Assembly (NCBI GenBank): GCA_947510165.1
Contig: CANNSB010000001.1
Span: 248,001-312,000 of the forward strand
Direction: 5' to 3'
DNA from: an uncultured Clostridia bacterium
GTDB taxonomy: Bacteria; Bacillota; Clostridia; Oscillospirales; Ruminococcaceae
Length of the DNA: 64,000 nt
Notes under the pieces: generated by a model
Database searches by the model: none
Told to the model about the DNA's origin: nothing
The model's input: the letters and a program-made list of their open reading frames with translations, nothing else
Made by a program: the position numbers and the translations under genes
In this document: positions 55,176 to 63,790 of the stretch, piece by piece
How positions within the stretch are numbered: position 1 is the stretch's first letter
Layout: each line of letters begins with the position of its first letter

Positions 55176-55421
55176 TTGAGACTTGATAAATATCTAAAGA
55201 TGACAAGACTTATAAAAAGAAGAACCATATCAAATAAAGCTTGTGATGCAGGAAAAATTATTGTGAATAATACATCTGCAAAACCATCATATATTGTAAA
55301 AATAGATGATATAATAGATATATGTATTGGAAAAACTAATCTTAAAGTAAAAGTTGTTGATATTCCAAAAGTTGAAAGTAAAGAAAACTCTATAAAAAAT
55401 TATCTTATAATAAATGAGTAA
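55176..55421 (+). CDS. rqcP: S4-domain RNA-binding protein RqcP (YabO)
   Basis: An 81-residue protein almost entirely an S4 domain: MRLDKYLKMTRLIKRRTISN, CDAGKIIVNN and the closing YIVKIDDIIDICIG. YabO/RqcP binds stalled 50S-tRNA complexes and helps RqcH add alanine tails in ribosome quality control. The order with yabP, yabQ, divIC and yabR matches Bacillus, supporting the assignment over the heat-shock Hsp15 name. UUG start with AAGGAG. Confidence 0.88.
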   Translation: MRLDKYLKMTRLIKRRTISNKACDAGKIIVNNTSAKPSYIVKIDDIIDICIGKTNLKVKVVDIPKVESKENSIKNYLIINE

Positions 55422-55430
55422 TAAAATATT

Positions 55431-55471
55431 CTTATTTATCATATATTTTATAATAACAAATGATAAATAAG
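55431..55471 (+). promoter_or_regulatory. Hairpin overlapping the yabP ribosome-binding site
   Basis: A perfect 12-bp inverted repeat (55431-55442 with 55460-55471, 17-base loop). Its right arm covers the first bases of the AAGGGAG site of yabP. No T-run follows, so it is not a usual terminator. Confidence 0.45.
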
Positions 55472-55483
55472 GGAGTTTTAAAT

Positions 55484-55765
55484 ATGAAAGATGATAAGAA
55501 TATTATACGATTACCTCATAATATTATATTAGAGGATAGAAAAAAACTTATAGTATCAGGAGTTATTGATATTGATAGTTTTGATGAATCATTAATAGTT
55601 GCTTTTACAGATATGGGAGATTTAAATATAAAAGGAAAAGACCTTCACATAAATAAACTTAATGTAGAAACAGGAGAATTAAGTGTTGAGGGAGATATAT
55701 CTACTTTGATTTATTCTGATGATACAAAAAGAGATGGTGGATTTTTTTCTAAACTATTTAAATAG
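55484..55765 (+). CDS. yabP: Sporulation protein YabP
   Basis: A 93-residue YabP/YqfC-family protein of spore formers, needed in Bacillus for normal sporulation and thought to act at the spore envelope. The family core is visible as LPHNIILEDRKKLIVSGVID, DSFDESLIVAFTDMGDLNIK, and LHINKLNVETGELSVEG. The AUG at 55484 lies eight bases after AAGGGAG; the outer AUG/AUA frame start at 55460 lies within a hairpin. Followed closely by yabQ. Confidence 0.9.
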   Translation: MKDDKNIIRLPHNIILEDRKKLIVSGVIDIDSFDESLIVAFTDMGDLNIKGKDLHINKLNVETGELSVEGDISTLIYSDDTKRDGGFFSKLFK

Positions 55766-55776
55766 GTGTGATTTTA

Positions 55777-56277
55777 TTGCATGTAGTTTCTAATCAAACG
55801 ATATATTTTTTATATTCTTGCATAGTAGGTTTTAGTTTTGGTTTTTTATATGATTTTTTTAGACTACTTAGGATAAATATTAAATTTAATACTATAGTTA
55901 TATTTATTCAAGATATCTTATTTTTTTTATCTATAACATTTTTGACATTATTATTTTTGATAATGTCAAATGATGGAAATATTAGATTTTTTTTAATAAT
56001 CGGAGAAATTTTAGGGTATATTATATATTATTTTATTATGGGAAATATAATTTTAACAATATTTCAAAAAACTATTTTATTTATAAACAAATTGATTTTA
56101 GTTATTTATAAGATGTTTTTAAGACCAATTTTAAAAGTTATTTTTAAAATATATCGTGTTTTATTAAAAATAACTTCAAAAATTAAGATAAATAATATTT
56201 TATATAAAAAAAATAAAGATTTTAGCTTGAAAAAAAATAATATAATGTTGTATAATCTAATTAGGAATAAAAAATAG
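55777..56277 (+). CDS. yabQ: Spore cortex biosynthesis protein YabQ
   Basis: A 166-residue membrane protein with three to four segments in its first 120 residues, starting MHVVSNQTIYFLYSCIVGFS with FGFLYDFFRLLRI, the YabQ signature. In Bacillus YabQ sits in the outer forespore membrane and is required for cortex formation. The C-terminal 50 residues are basic. UUG at 55777 is preferred, eight bases after AGGTG; GUG at 55768 is inside that site. Confidence 0.88.
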   Translation: MHVVSNQTIYFLYSCIVGFSFGFLYDFFRLLRINIKFNTIVIFIQDILFFLSITFLTLLFLIMSNDGNIRFFLIIGEILGYIIYYFIMGNIILTIFQKTILFINKLILVIYKMFLRPILKVIFKIYRVLLKITSKIKINNILYKKNKDFSLKKNNIMLYNLIRNKK

Positions 56278-56306
56278 ATTTTAATATTAGAAAGGGCATA
56301 CTTTTT

Positions 56307-56600
56307 ATGAGGAAGTTAAAAAAAAGTTTTTATAAAAGTAATATCTTTAAAATTATTTTATTTATTATTTCATGTTTAATTATTTTCAATTTATTTTTAA
56401 TAAGATCTAATATAATTGAAAAAAATTCTGAAATTGATTTATTGAAAGAAAAAATTATAACAGAAAATAAAAGTATAGATGATTTAAAAAATATTTTAAA
56501 AGATGAAAATTTAGAAGAGTATATTAAAGAGCTTGCTCGGGATAAATTAGAATTTATGGAAAAAGGGGAAAGAGTGTTCATAGATATTTATGGTAGATAA
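56307..56600 (+). CDS. divIC: Septum formation initiator (DivIC/FtsB family)
   Basis: A 97-residue bitopic protein: a basic cytoplasmic start, one membrane segment (about residues 14-32), then a Leu/Ile-rich coiled coil (about 36-75) and the conserved end YIKELARDKLEFMEKGERVF. DivIC/FtsB works with FtsL and DivIB/FtsQ to activate septal wall synthesis. The location between yabQ and an S1 protein is the same as in Bacillus. Confidence 0.9.
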   Translation: MRKLKKSFYKSNIFKIILFIISCLIIFNLFLIRSNIIEKNSEIDLLKEKIITENKSIDDLKNILKDENLEEYIKELARDKLEFMEKGERVFIDIYGR

Positions 56601-56639
56601 GTATCATTATTTTTTATTTTAAGGAGGCATTTGGTTTAA

Positions 56640-57119
56640 ATGCAGCTTGATATTGGAAGCATATATGATGGTAGAGTTACAGGTATAACTAATTTTGGAG
56701 CTTTTGTAGAACTTGCTCCAGGTATAACAGGCATGGTTCATATTTCAGAGGTTTCTGTTTCTTATGTAAAAGAAGTTTCGGATCATCTTCAAGTTGGTCA
56801 GATGGTTAAAGTTATGATTTTGAAAATGGATGATCCAAAAAAAATCAGCTTGTCTATAAAAAAGACTGATACTTTAAACACTAACACTTCGAATTCTGAA
56901 AATAATACTGGATTGAATAAAAAAAGTTTTAATAGAAATCCTAGTAGAGATAGAAAATTTAATTCTGATTCCAACTCAAATTATAAAAAAAATGATCCTG
57001 TTTCTTTTGAAGATATGTTATCAAAGTTTAAACAAAATAGCGATGAAAAACTTTGTGATCTAAAGAAATTTATGGATAATAAGCGAAGTTCTTATTCTAG
57101 AAGAGGCGGATCTAGATAA
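56640..57119 (+). CDS. S1-domain RNA-binding protein (YabR-like)
   Basis: A 159-residue protein: an S1 domain at residues 1-72 (IGSIYDGRVTGITNFGAFVE, then GMVHISEVS and VGQMVKVMILKMD), followed by a Ser/Asn/Lys-rich disordered tail ending RSSYSRRGGSR. It resembles YabR and general stress protein 13, which contact RNA or ribosomes. Position after divIC matches Bacillus yabR. AUG start 12 bases after AAGGAGG; a terminator follows. Confidence 0.85.
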   Translation: MQLDIGSIYDGRVTGITNFGAFVELAPGITGMVHISEVSVSYVKEVSDHLQVGQMVKVMILKMDDPKKISLSIKKTDTLNTNTSNSENNTGLNKKSFNRNPSRDRKFNSDSNSNYKKNDPVSFEDMLSKFKQNSDEKLCDLKKFMDNKRSSYSRRGGSR

Positions 57120-57132
57120 GAGAATCTAGAGT

Positions 57133-57165
57133 ATGAAACTAGTTTCAACTAGTTTCATTTTTTTA
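57133..57165 (+). terminator. Terminator after the S1-domain gene
   Basis: A palindromic stem of 10-12 bp (57133-57144 with 57147-57158) is followed by a run of seven T. Confidence 0.75.
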
Positions 57166-57233
57166 TTCTATTTATATATATATATAAAATTATGATATAA
57201 TCATAATAATTAATTTTATTAGGTTGGTATAAT

Positions 57234-59576
57234 ATGATAAAAGATAATATCACAAAAAATGTTCTTGATAAAGTATATAGCAATATGAATGAAAAACAGA
57301 GAGATGCTATATATAAAACAAACGGACCAATACTTATTCTGGCGGGTGCAGGTAGTGGAAAAACAACTGTTATTGTAAATAAAATATCTTTTATGATTAA
57401 TTTTGGAGATTGCTATTATAACGAAAATATTATATCTGAAAATGATCATAAAATACTATCTAAATATAATTATGGTGATAATATTTCAGAGATATCCAAT
57501 TTAATTTCTCATAATAAAATAAAACCGTGGAATATATTAACTATAACGTTTACAAATAAGGCATCGAAAGAGTTAAAAGAAAGAATATCTTCTATGATGG
57601 GAGAAGATATTGCAAAAGATATTAATTGTGGAACTTTTCACTCTATATGTATTCGCATATTAAGAAGAGAGATTTCTCGTATAGGTTTTACAAGTAATTT
57701 TACGATTTATGATACAGATGATAGTATTCGAGTTATTAAAGATTGCTATTTAGAATTAAATTTAAATGAAAAAATGTTTCCTTTTAGAGCAATGTTATCC
57801 AATATTGGAAAGATAAAAGATAAAATTTTATCTCCAGAAGAATATAAAAAAGAAATTAAAGATGATTATAAAAATCAAGTTTTATATAATGTATATTCTT
57901 TATATCAGACCAAGCTTAAAAGATCTAATGCAGTAGATTTTGATGATATAATTTATTTAACAGTAAGACTATTTTTAGATTTTGATGATGTTTTAGCTTA
58001 TTATCAGGAAAGATATAAATATGTTTTAGTAGATGAATATCAAGATACAAACAACTCTCAGTATATGCTTATTAGTCTTATTTCTAAAAAAAATAAAAAT
58101 ATTTGTGTAGTTGGAGATGACGATCAAAGTATATATAAATTTAGAGGGGCTACAATAGAAAATATACTTATGTTTGAAAAACAATTTGATCATTGTTCTG
58201 TAATTAGGTTAGAACAGAATTATAGGTCAACAAAAAATATACTTAATGCGGCAAATAAAGTTATAGATAATAACACAGTAAGAAAAGGAAAAAATCTTTG
58301 GACAAATAATGATGAAGGAGAAAAAATATATCTATATTCTGCAGATGATGAACAAAAAGAATCTGAATATATAGCTGGAAATATAGTTGAATTTATTAAA
58401 ACAGGTGGTAAATATAGCGACAATATAGTTTTATATAGAATAAATGCACAATCTGCAACTATTGAAAGATGTTTTGTTCGTTTGGGAATTCCATATAAAA
58501 TTATTGGAGGGACAAAGTTTTTTGAAAGAAAAGAAATAAAAGATATAGTTTCATATTTAAGTGTTATCAATAATTATAATGATAGTGTCCGTCTAAAAAG
58601 GATTATAAACGAACCTAAAAGAGGAATTGGAGATTCCACTATTAAACTTATTGAAAAAATATCTGAAATAGAAGATAAAAGCATGTTTGAAATAATAGAT
58701 AATTGTGATAAATATGAAGAGTTGTATAAAAAGAAAAATTCTATAGTTAAATTTAGAAATATTATTACTGATATTTCTGAACAGCTAGAAAAAGAAGGCT
58801 TATCTAACATAATAGATATTATATTAGATAAGAGTGATTATTTATTGTATTTAAGAGGTCAGGGAAAAGAAGCAATACCAAGAATTGAAAATATTAATGA
58901 ATTAAAAACAAATATACAAAAATATATGGAAGAAAATCCTGATGGAACTTTATCAGGATTTTTGGAAGAAATCTCTTTGTATACTGATTTAAATAATTTA
59001 AACCAGTCAGAAGACAATGTTATATTAATGACCGTTCATTCTGCAAAAGGATTAGAGTTTAATAATGTTTTTATAGCTGGTATGGAAGAAGGCATATTTC
59101 CTGGATATAGGTCTATAAATGACCCTATAGAGCTAGAGGAAGAGAGAAGACTAGCTTATGTAGCTTTCACCCGTGCTAAGAAAAAATTATATATAACAAC
59201 AGCGAGATATAGAATGATATTTGGTAGTATTAGTAGAAATAAGATTTCTAGATTTGCAGAAGAAATACCATTAAATTTAGTTGATTATAAAGATGATAAA
59301 GTTTATTATAATAAAAATGATAAAGATAATAAAAAACCTATATATAAAAAGCATGATTTAAGTGATGCACAAAACGCTATTGCTGGGATAGGCTTAGAGC
59401 GTCAAAAAATTACTATTGATTATACTGTTGGAGATAATATTATTCATAGTATTTTTGGATTAGGTAATATTATTTCAATGAAACCTATGGGAAATGACAC
59501 TTTATTAGAGATAAATTTTGAAGGTATAGGGAATAAAAAAATTATGGCAAATTTTGCAAAAGTAAAAAAAGCATAG
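57234..59576 (+). CDS. pcrA: UvrD/PcrA-type superfamily 1 DNA helicase
   Basis: A 780-residue 3'-5' helicase for repair and plasmid/phage replication. Motifs: Q-motif MNEKQRDAIY, Walker A AGAGSGKTT (about residue 37), ITFTNKASKELKERI, VDEYQDTN, VVGDDDQSIYKFRGA, LEQNYRSTKNIL, MTVHSAKGLEF and YVAFTRAKKKLYI. Between Walker A and ITFTNKA is an extra 35-40 residue Asn/Ile/Ser-rich insertion not seen in typical PcrA. The C-terminal tail ends with the GDNIIHSIFGLGNIISM RNA-polymerase-binding domain. Weak AGGTTGG site before AUG. Confidence 0.94.
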   Translation: MIKDNITKNVLDKVYSNMNEKQRDAIYKTNGPILILAGAGSGKTTVIVNKISFMINFGDCYYNENIISENDHKILSKYNYGDNISEISNLISHNKIKPWNILTITFTNKASKELKERISSMMGEDIAKDINCGTFHSICIRILRREISRIGFTSNFTIYDTDDSIRVIKDCYLELNLNEKMFPFRAMLSNIGKIKDKILSPEEYKKEIKDDYKNQVLYNVYSLYQTKLKRSNAVDFDDIIYLTVRLFLDFDDVLAYYQERYKYVLVDEYQDTNNSQYMLISLISKKNKNICVVGDDDQSIYKFRGATIENILMFEKQFDHCSVIRLEQNYRSTKNILNAANKVIDNNTVRKGKNLWTNNDEGEKIYLYSADDEQKESEYIAGNIVEFIKTGGKYSDNIVLYRINAQSATIERCFVRLGIPYKIIGGTKFFERKEIKDIVSYLSVINNYNDSVRLKRIINEPKRGIGDSTIKLIEKISEIEDKSMFEIIDNCDKYEELYKKKNSIVKFRNIITDISEQLEKEGLSNIIDIILDKSDYLLYLRGQGKEAIPRIENINELKTNIQKYMEENPDGTLSGFLEEISLYTDLNNLNQSEDNVILMTVHSAKGLEFNNVFIAGMEEGIFPGYRSINDPIELEEERRLAYVAFTRAKKKLYITTARYRMIFGSISRNKISRFAEEIPLNLVDYKDDKVYYNKNDKDNKKPIYKKHDLSDAQNAIAGIGLERQKITIDYTVGDNIIHSIFGLGNIISMKPMGNDTLLEINFEGIGNKKIMANFAKVKKA

Positions 59577-59663
59577 TTTTTTTAAAAAAACATACACATT
59601 TATATATTTTCTTCATAATATGTAATAAGGCAATTTGCTTTATTACTATTTAGGAGGATATAT

Positions 59664-60497
59664 ATGTCTTATAAAAATTTTACCAATCAACAAGATGCAA
59701 CATCAGATTGTTTTAGAGAAGCTGTGTGTATAGATGCAGATAGAATTTATGATTCTTGCTCTGATAAAGAGTGTTTAGAAGATTTAAGAGTTTATTTTAC
59801 AGAGACTGATCAAACGACAATAATTGATCTTGCAACAAACATTAAATGCAAGTCAGCAACAGTATTACATGTTTTTACAGATATCGAAAGAATTCCATTT
59901 AACAATGGTTTTTATTCTGTCGATATGACATATTATTTTTTAGTTACTGTTTGTGCGTATTTAGGAAACTGTACATCCGCTACAACTGTTTATGGTTTAG
60001 CGACTTTTTGTAAAAAAGTTATACTATATGGGAGTGAAGGAAGAGTTAAATCTTTTAATTCTAATATTCCTTGTGTAGCTCCAGAAGCATCTGGTGGTTT
60101 GTGTTTTGAAAAAATAAATACACCAAATGCAAATGTACAAGTTGTAGATCCAATCGTTTTATCAACTTGTTTTAAAGATCAAAAATGTGTATGCGGAGAT
60201 TCTATTATATGTATACCAGATTGTATATCTTCACAATTTGAAGGAGAGTTTCAATTTACAGCTGGTTTAAAAAATATATATGTTACATTGGGGATATTTA
60301 CTATAGTTAGTCTTCAAAGAAATGTTCAAATGATGATACCCGTATATGATTTTTGTGTTCCTGATAAAGATTGTAGTGGTGGTTGTAATGATGATCCTTG
60401 TGAATTATTTAAAAAAATAAAATTTCCTATTGATGAATTTTTTCCACCAAGGATAGAAGATGAAGAATGTGAAAAACTTCCTGATTTTGAAGGATAA
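59664..60497 (+). CDS. Cysteine-rich conserved protein of unknown function
   Basis: A 277-residue protein with about 20 cysteines, no signal peptide and no membrane segment. It begins MSYKNFTNQQDATSDCFREA and contains CIDADRIYDSCSDKECLEDL, long beta-rich stretches (IPFNNGFYSVDMTYYFLVTV), KKVILYGSEGRVKSF, a KCVCGDSIICIPDC cluster and an acidic, Pro-rich end. Similar Cys-rich proteins occur in spore-forming Clostridia and look like coat or exosporium components crosslinked by disulfides, but this role is a guess. A clean AGGAGG-type site precedes the AUG, and a candidate mother-cell-type -10 CATAATATG lies at 59614-59622. A long hairpin follows. Confidence 0.7.
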   Translation: MSYKNFTNQQDATSDCFREAVCIDADRIYDSCSDKECLEDLRVYFTETDQTTIIDLATNIKCKSATVLHVFTDIERIPFNNGFYSVDMTYYFLVTVCAYLGNCTSATTVYGLATFCKKVILYGSEGRVKSFNSNIPCVAPEASGGLCFEKINTPNANVQVVDPIVLSTCFKDQKCVCGDSIICIPDCISSQFEGEFQFTAGLKNIYVTLGIFTIVSLQRNVQMMIPVYDFCVPDKDCSGGCNDDPCELFKKIKFPIDEFFPPRIEDEECEKLPDFEG

Positions 60498-60500
60498 TAT

Positions 60501-60544
60501 ATAAATATTTTATTAGAAGGAAATCCTTCTAATAAAATATTTAT
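60501..60544 (+). other. Long hairpin between the Cys-rich gene and the kinase-like gene
   Basis: A perfect 21-bp inverted repeat (60501-60521 with 60524-60544) starts three bases after a stop codon. There is no T-run after it, so it may be a processing or stability element, or a weak terminator. Confidence 0.5.
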
Positions 60545-60564
60545 AACTATGGAGGACAAGTACT

Positions 60565-61215
60565 ATGAATGGAAAACTTATAGTTATAGATGGAATTGAT
60601 GGCTGCGGAAAAACAACCCAAACAAATCTGCTTTATGAATACCTAAAGATAAATCACCCTTTTAAATTAATATCTTTTCCAAATTATGAAAATAAATCAT
60701 CATCACTTGTTAAGATGTATTTAGATGGTGAAATTGATAAAAATCCATCTAATATAAATGCTTTTGCTGCATCTTCATTTTATTCTGCTGACAGATATAT
60801 ATCTTATATGACTAATTGGAAAAAAGATTATAATAGTGGAATAAATATTATTTCTGCTAGATATGTAAGTTCAAATGCAATACATCAAACACCAAAGTTA
60901 AGCTCTATTTATTGGGATAAATATTTGGATTGGCTGCATGATTATGAGTATAATAAGTTGCTTCTTCCAAAGCCAGATTTAACAATATTTTTGAGTATGT
61001 CTAAAAATGTATCTAACAGCCTTATTAAAAAAAGAAATATAAAACAAGATATACATGAAAGTGATAAAAATTATATGGATAAGTGTTATGAATCTTATAA
61101 ATATATTTGTGAAAAATATAATTATAAGATAATTAATTGTTGTGATAAAATAAATCCATTAAAAAAAGAAGAAATTTTTGATAAAATATTAAAAGAAATT
61201 CAAGGAGTGCTTTAA
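60565..61215 (+). CDS. Thymidylate kinase-like nucleotide kinase with altered DR motif
   Basis: A 216-residue P-loop kinase of a Clostridia-type thymidylate kinase subfamily. Walker A is IDGIDGCGKTTQ (residues 8-19). SFPNYENKSSSLVKMYLDG and AFAASSFYSADRYISYM match the family. The usual DRY motif before SNAIHQ is here ARY (ISARYVSSNAIHQ), so the Asp is lost. The lid stretch KRNIKQDIHESDKNYMDK is present. It may phosphorylate dTMP or a relative less well; a second tmk could exist elsewhere. GGAGG and AUG start; next gene five bases downstream, forming a trio with DUF2156 and GNAT proteins. Confidence 0.82.
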   Translation: MNGKLIVIDGIDGCGKTTQTNLLYEYLKINHPFKLISFPNYENKSSSLVKMYLDGEIDKNPSNINAFAASSFYSADRYISYMTNWKKDYNSGINIISARYVSSNAIHQTPKLSSIYWDKYLDWLHDYEYNKLLLPKPDLTIFLSMSKNVSNSLIKKRNIKQDIHESDKNYMDKCYESYKYICEKYNYKIINCCDKINPLKKEEIFDKILKEIQGVL

Positions 61216-61220
61216 TATAT

Positions 61221-62114
61221 ATGCTAGAATTTAAAAATCTTATAATAGAAGATAAAGAATGGGTAAATAGTTGTTTAAAACAATCAAATTTTCAAGCAAA
61301 TGAATATAGTTTTTCAAATAATTATATTTGGAGTTCTGTAAGTAATATAAAAATTGCTAAATTTGATAATTTTTGTATATTGATGTATACTGTTGACAAG
61401 GTTTACTTTTTATTTCCATCAGGATTTGGTGATTATTTAAAATTATTTAAATCTTTAGAAGAATATTGTTTAAATAATAATATAGATTTAAATATTGATG
61501 GAATAACAGATGAAACAAAAAATATATTAATCGATATATATAAAGATAGATTAACTATTTTTGAGGATAGAGATAAATTTGATTATATATATCTTTCAGA
61601 AGATTTAATTAATCTTAAAGGAAAAAAATATCATAGTAAACGAAATCATATTAATAGATTTAAAGAAAAAGAATGGACTTTTGAAAAACTTTCTAGTGAA
61701 AATATTCAAGAATGTTTAGATATGAATAAAGATTGGATAGAATTAAATGCAGATGAAAATGATATTGATTTTAAAGATAAAATGAAAGAACATATTGTTG
61801 TAAATACTGCTATAAAAAATTGTGAAATTTTAGGTTTGATAGGTGGAATTTTAAGGCAACAAGGTAAAATCGTTGGCATGTCTTTTGGTAGACCATTAAA
61901 TGATAAAACTTTTCATGTTTTGATAGAAAAAGCATATTATAATATTCAAGGTTCATATCCAACTATTAATAGAGAATTTATATATAATTTTGCGAAGGAC
62001 TATATGTATGTGAATAGAGAAGAAGATATGGGTTTAGAAGGTCTTCGAAAATCAAAATTATCCTATAATCCAATATATCTTTTAAAAAAATATAAAGGGT
62101 ATATAAAGGTGTGA
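61221..62114 (+). CDS. DUF2156 (phosphatidylglycerol-lysyltransferase C-terminal-like) protein
   Basis: A 297-residue cytosolic protein with the DUF2156 fold, two GNAT-like halves as in the catalytic part of MprF/LysX aminoacyl-lipid synthetases, but without membrane helices. Family stretches are YLSEDLINLKGKKYHSKRNH and RFKEKEWTFEKL, then VGMSFGRPLNDKTFHVLIEK and DYMYVNREEDMGLEGLRKSK. It may transfer an aminoacyl or acyl group; the target is unknown. It starts five bases after the kinase-like gene and is followed one base later by a GNAT gene. Confidence 0.82.
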   Translation: MLEFKNLIIEDKEWVNSCLKQSNFQANEYSFSNNYIWSSVSNIKIAKFDNFCILMYTVDKVYFLFPSGFGDYLKLFKSLEEYCLNNNIDLNIDGITDETKNILIDIYKDRLTIFEDRDKFDYIYLSEDLINLKGKKYHSKRNHINRFKEKEWTFEKLSSENIQECLDMNKDWIELNADENDIDFKDKMKEHIVVNTAIKNCEILGLIGGILRQQGKIVGMSFGRPLNDKTFHVLIEKAYYNIQGSYPTINREFIYNFAKDYMYVNREEDMGLEGLRKSKLSYNPIYLLKKYKGYIKV

Positions 62115-62115
62115 A

Positions 62116-63015
62116 ATGACTGATATTATTTGCAATCCTGAGTATAAAGATATAGAACAGATAAAAAATATGCTTTCTATCTGTTTTCATGATGATGAAG
62201 AAGACAGTGATTCATCACAGAATATGGATCTAAATTATATAAATTTTTATATAAATAATCTTTTTGAATATAAAAATTGTTTTATATATAAGAGAAATAA
62301 TAATATAATTTCTACAATTTTTTGTATTCCATCCGAGATTTATATTAATGAAAAAAAATATAAAGCTAGTTATATATATGCAGCTTGTACTTTACCAGAA
62401 TATCGATCAAAAGGTATTATGAAAACATTTATAGAGTATATTTGGGAATATGATAAAAATAGAAATTATGATTTTTCTATACTAGTTCCCGGAGAAAAAA
62501 GTTTATTTGATTACTATGATAAATTAGGATATAAAATTTTTTCTTCTTATTGTATAAAATCTTTAGAATTATCTAATTCTATTTATTTTAAAGATATAAA
62601 TATTGAAAAAATTGATAATTGGCATGAATTTTTATATTTTAGAAATATTTATCTTAAAGAAAATTTTAAAATTTATGGCAAATTTGAAGATTCTTTTTAT
62701 AATTATGTTTATAAAGAAATTTTTTTTACTAATGGATTTATATATAAATTTAGTATATTAAATAAATATAAATTTTTTGTATTATATAAATCAAATGATG
62801 ATTTAAAAGAAATGTATATTAAAGAAACAAATATTACATTAGAAGAATTTGATATTTATGGGGATACAATATTAAAATATTTTAATGTATCAAAAATATT
62901 TATAAAAAGTCCTTGTAATGTTGGGGATGAGGAATCTTTCTCAATGTATAAAACTATTAAAGATATTAGTGTTCCTTTAAAAGATATGTCTTATTTTAAT
63001 TTTGTTTTAGATTAA
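62116..63015 (+). CDS. GNAT family N-acetyltransferase
   Basis: A 299-residue protein with a GNAT domain in its first 150 residues: IICNPEYKDIEQIKNMLSIC at the start, then the acetyl-CoA-binding region AACTLPEYRSKGIMKTFIEY (the R/Q-x-x-G-x-G/A pyrophosphate loop reads RSKGIM). The C-terminal half is Phe/Tyr/Lys-rich and may be an Eis-like second half. The substrate is not recognisable. It ends the kinase-like/DUF2156/GNAT run; its AUG lies one base after the stop of the previous gene. Confidence 0.8.
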   Translation: MTDIICNPEYKDIEQIKNMLSICFHDDEEDSDSSQNMDLNYINFYINNLFEYKNCFIYKRNNNIISTIFCIPSEIYINEKKYKASYIYAACTLPEYRSKGIMKTFIEYIWEYDKNRNYDFSILVPGEKSLFDYYDKLGYKIFSSYCIKSLELSNSIYFKDINIEKIDNWHEFLYFRNIYLKENFKIYGKFEDSFYNYVYKEIFFTNGFIYKFSILNKYKFFVLYKSNDDLKEMYIKETNITLEEFDIYGDTILKYFNVSKIFIKSPCNVGDEESFSMYKTIKDISVPLKDMSYFNFVLD

Positions 63016-63187
63016 AATATTTATGATATATTTTTAGAAAATTTATTTAAATAAATAGGAATTATAGCTATTTTTCAAATTATTATATTGAAAAATATAT
63101 TAAATAATAAAATAGTTTAAATTTAATTTTAAAATTATAAAACTTAATTGGTGTTTATGCTATAGAAAAATTAAAGGCGGATATTAT

Positions 63188-63769
63188 ATGGAAAAAATAG
63201 ATATAAGAAAAATCAAGACAGAGTTACGTAATCAATTTAAAGATAGAAGAAGAAAAATGCCGTATATTAATAAAGCGGAAAAAGATTTTTTTATATTTAA
63301 TCGAATTATATCTACAAAGGAATTTATTGATTCAGATCTTGTATTAACTTTTGTTTCTACTGATATTGAAGTTAATACAAGATCTATAATTAATTATGCT
63401 CTTAATCAGGGTAAAAAAGTTGCTGTTCCTAAATGTTTTCCAGATTCTCATATGGAATTTTATTATATAAATTCTATAGATGAATTATCTGTTGGATGTT
63501 TTTCTGTTTTGGAGCCTAGTATGAATGATAATAATATAGTAGTAGATTTTTATTCTTCAGTTTGTATTGTTCCAGGGTTGGGTTTTGATATGGAAGGTTA
63601 TAGACTTGGTTATGGAAAAGGATACTATGATAGATATCTCTCAAGATATACTAATAATATGATAGGAATTTGTTATTCATCTTGTTTAAAAAACACACTA
63701 CCTCATGGTAGATATGATAGAAAAATAAATATTTTAATTACAGATAAATTCACGAAAAGATTTAGTTAA
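63188..63769 (+). CDS. 5-formyltetrahydrofolate cyclo-ligase
   Basis: A 193-residue enzyme that converts 5-formyl-THF to 5,10-methenyl-THF with ATP. The N-terminal KTELRNQFKDRRRKM helix, FVSTDIEVNTRSIIN, VAVPKCFPDSHMEFY and the P-loop-like C-terminal LGFDMEGYRLGYGKGYYDRYL are all family features. It is followed 21 bases later by an MltG-like gene, an order often seen in Firmicutes. The 172-base region upstream (63016-63187) holds an A+T-rich hairpin around 63070-63098 and nothing else I can name. Confidence 0.92.
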   Translation: MEKIDIRKIKTELRNQFKDRRRKMPYINKAEKDFFIFNRIISTKEFIDSDLVLTFVSTDIEVNTRSIINYALNQGKKVAVPKCFPDSHMEFYYINSIDELSVGCFSVLEPSMNDNNIVVDFYSSVCIVPGLGFDMEGYRLGYGKGYYDRYLSRYTNNMIGICYSSCLKNTLPHGRYDRKINILITDKFTKRFS

Positions 63770-63790
63770 TTATATTACTGGAGGTTTATT

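Noticed and set aside
58220-58570. A 116-codon minus-strand open frame inside pcrA
   Set aside because: Shadow frame over conserved helicase motifs.
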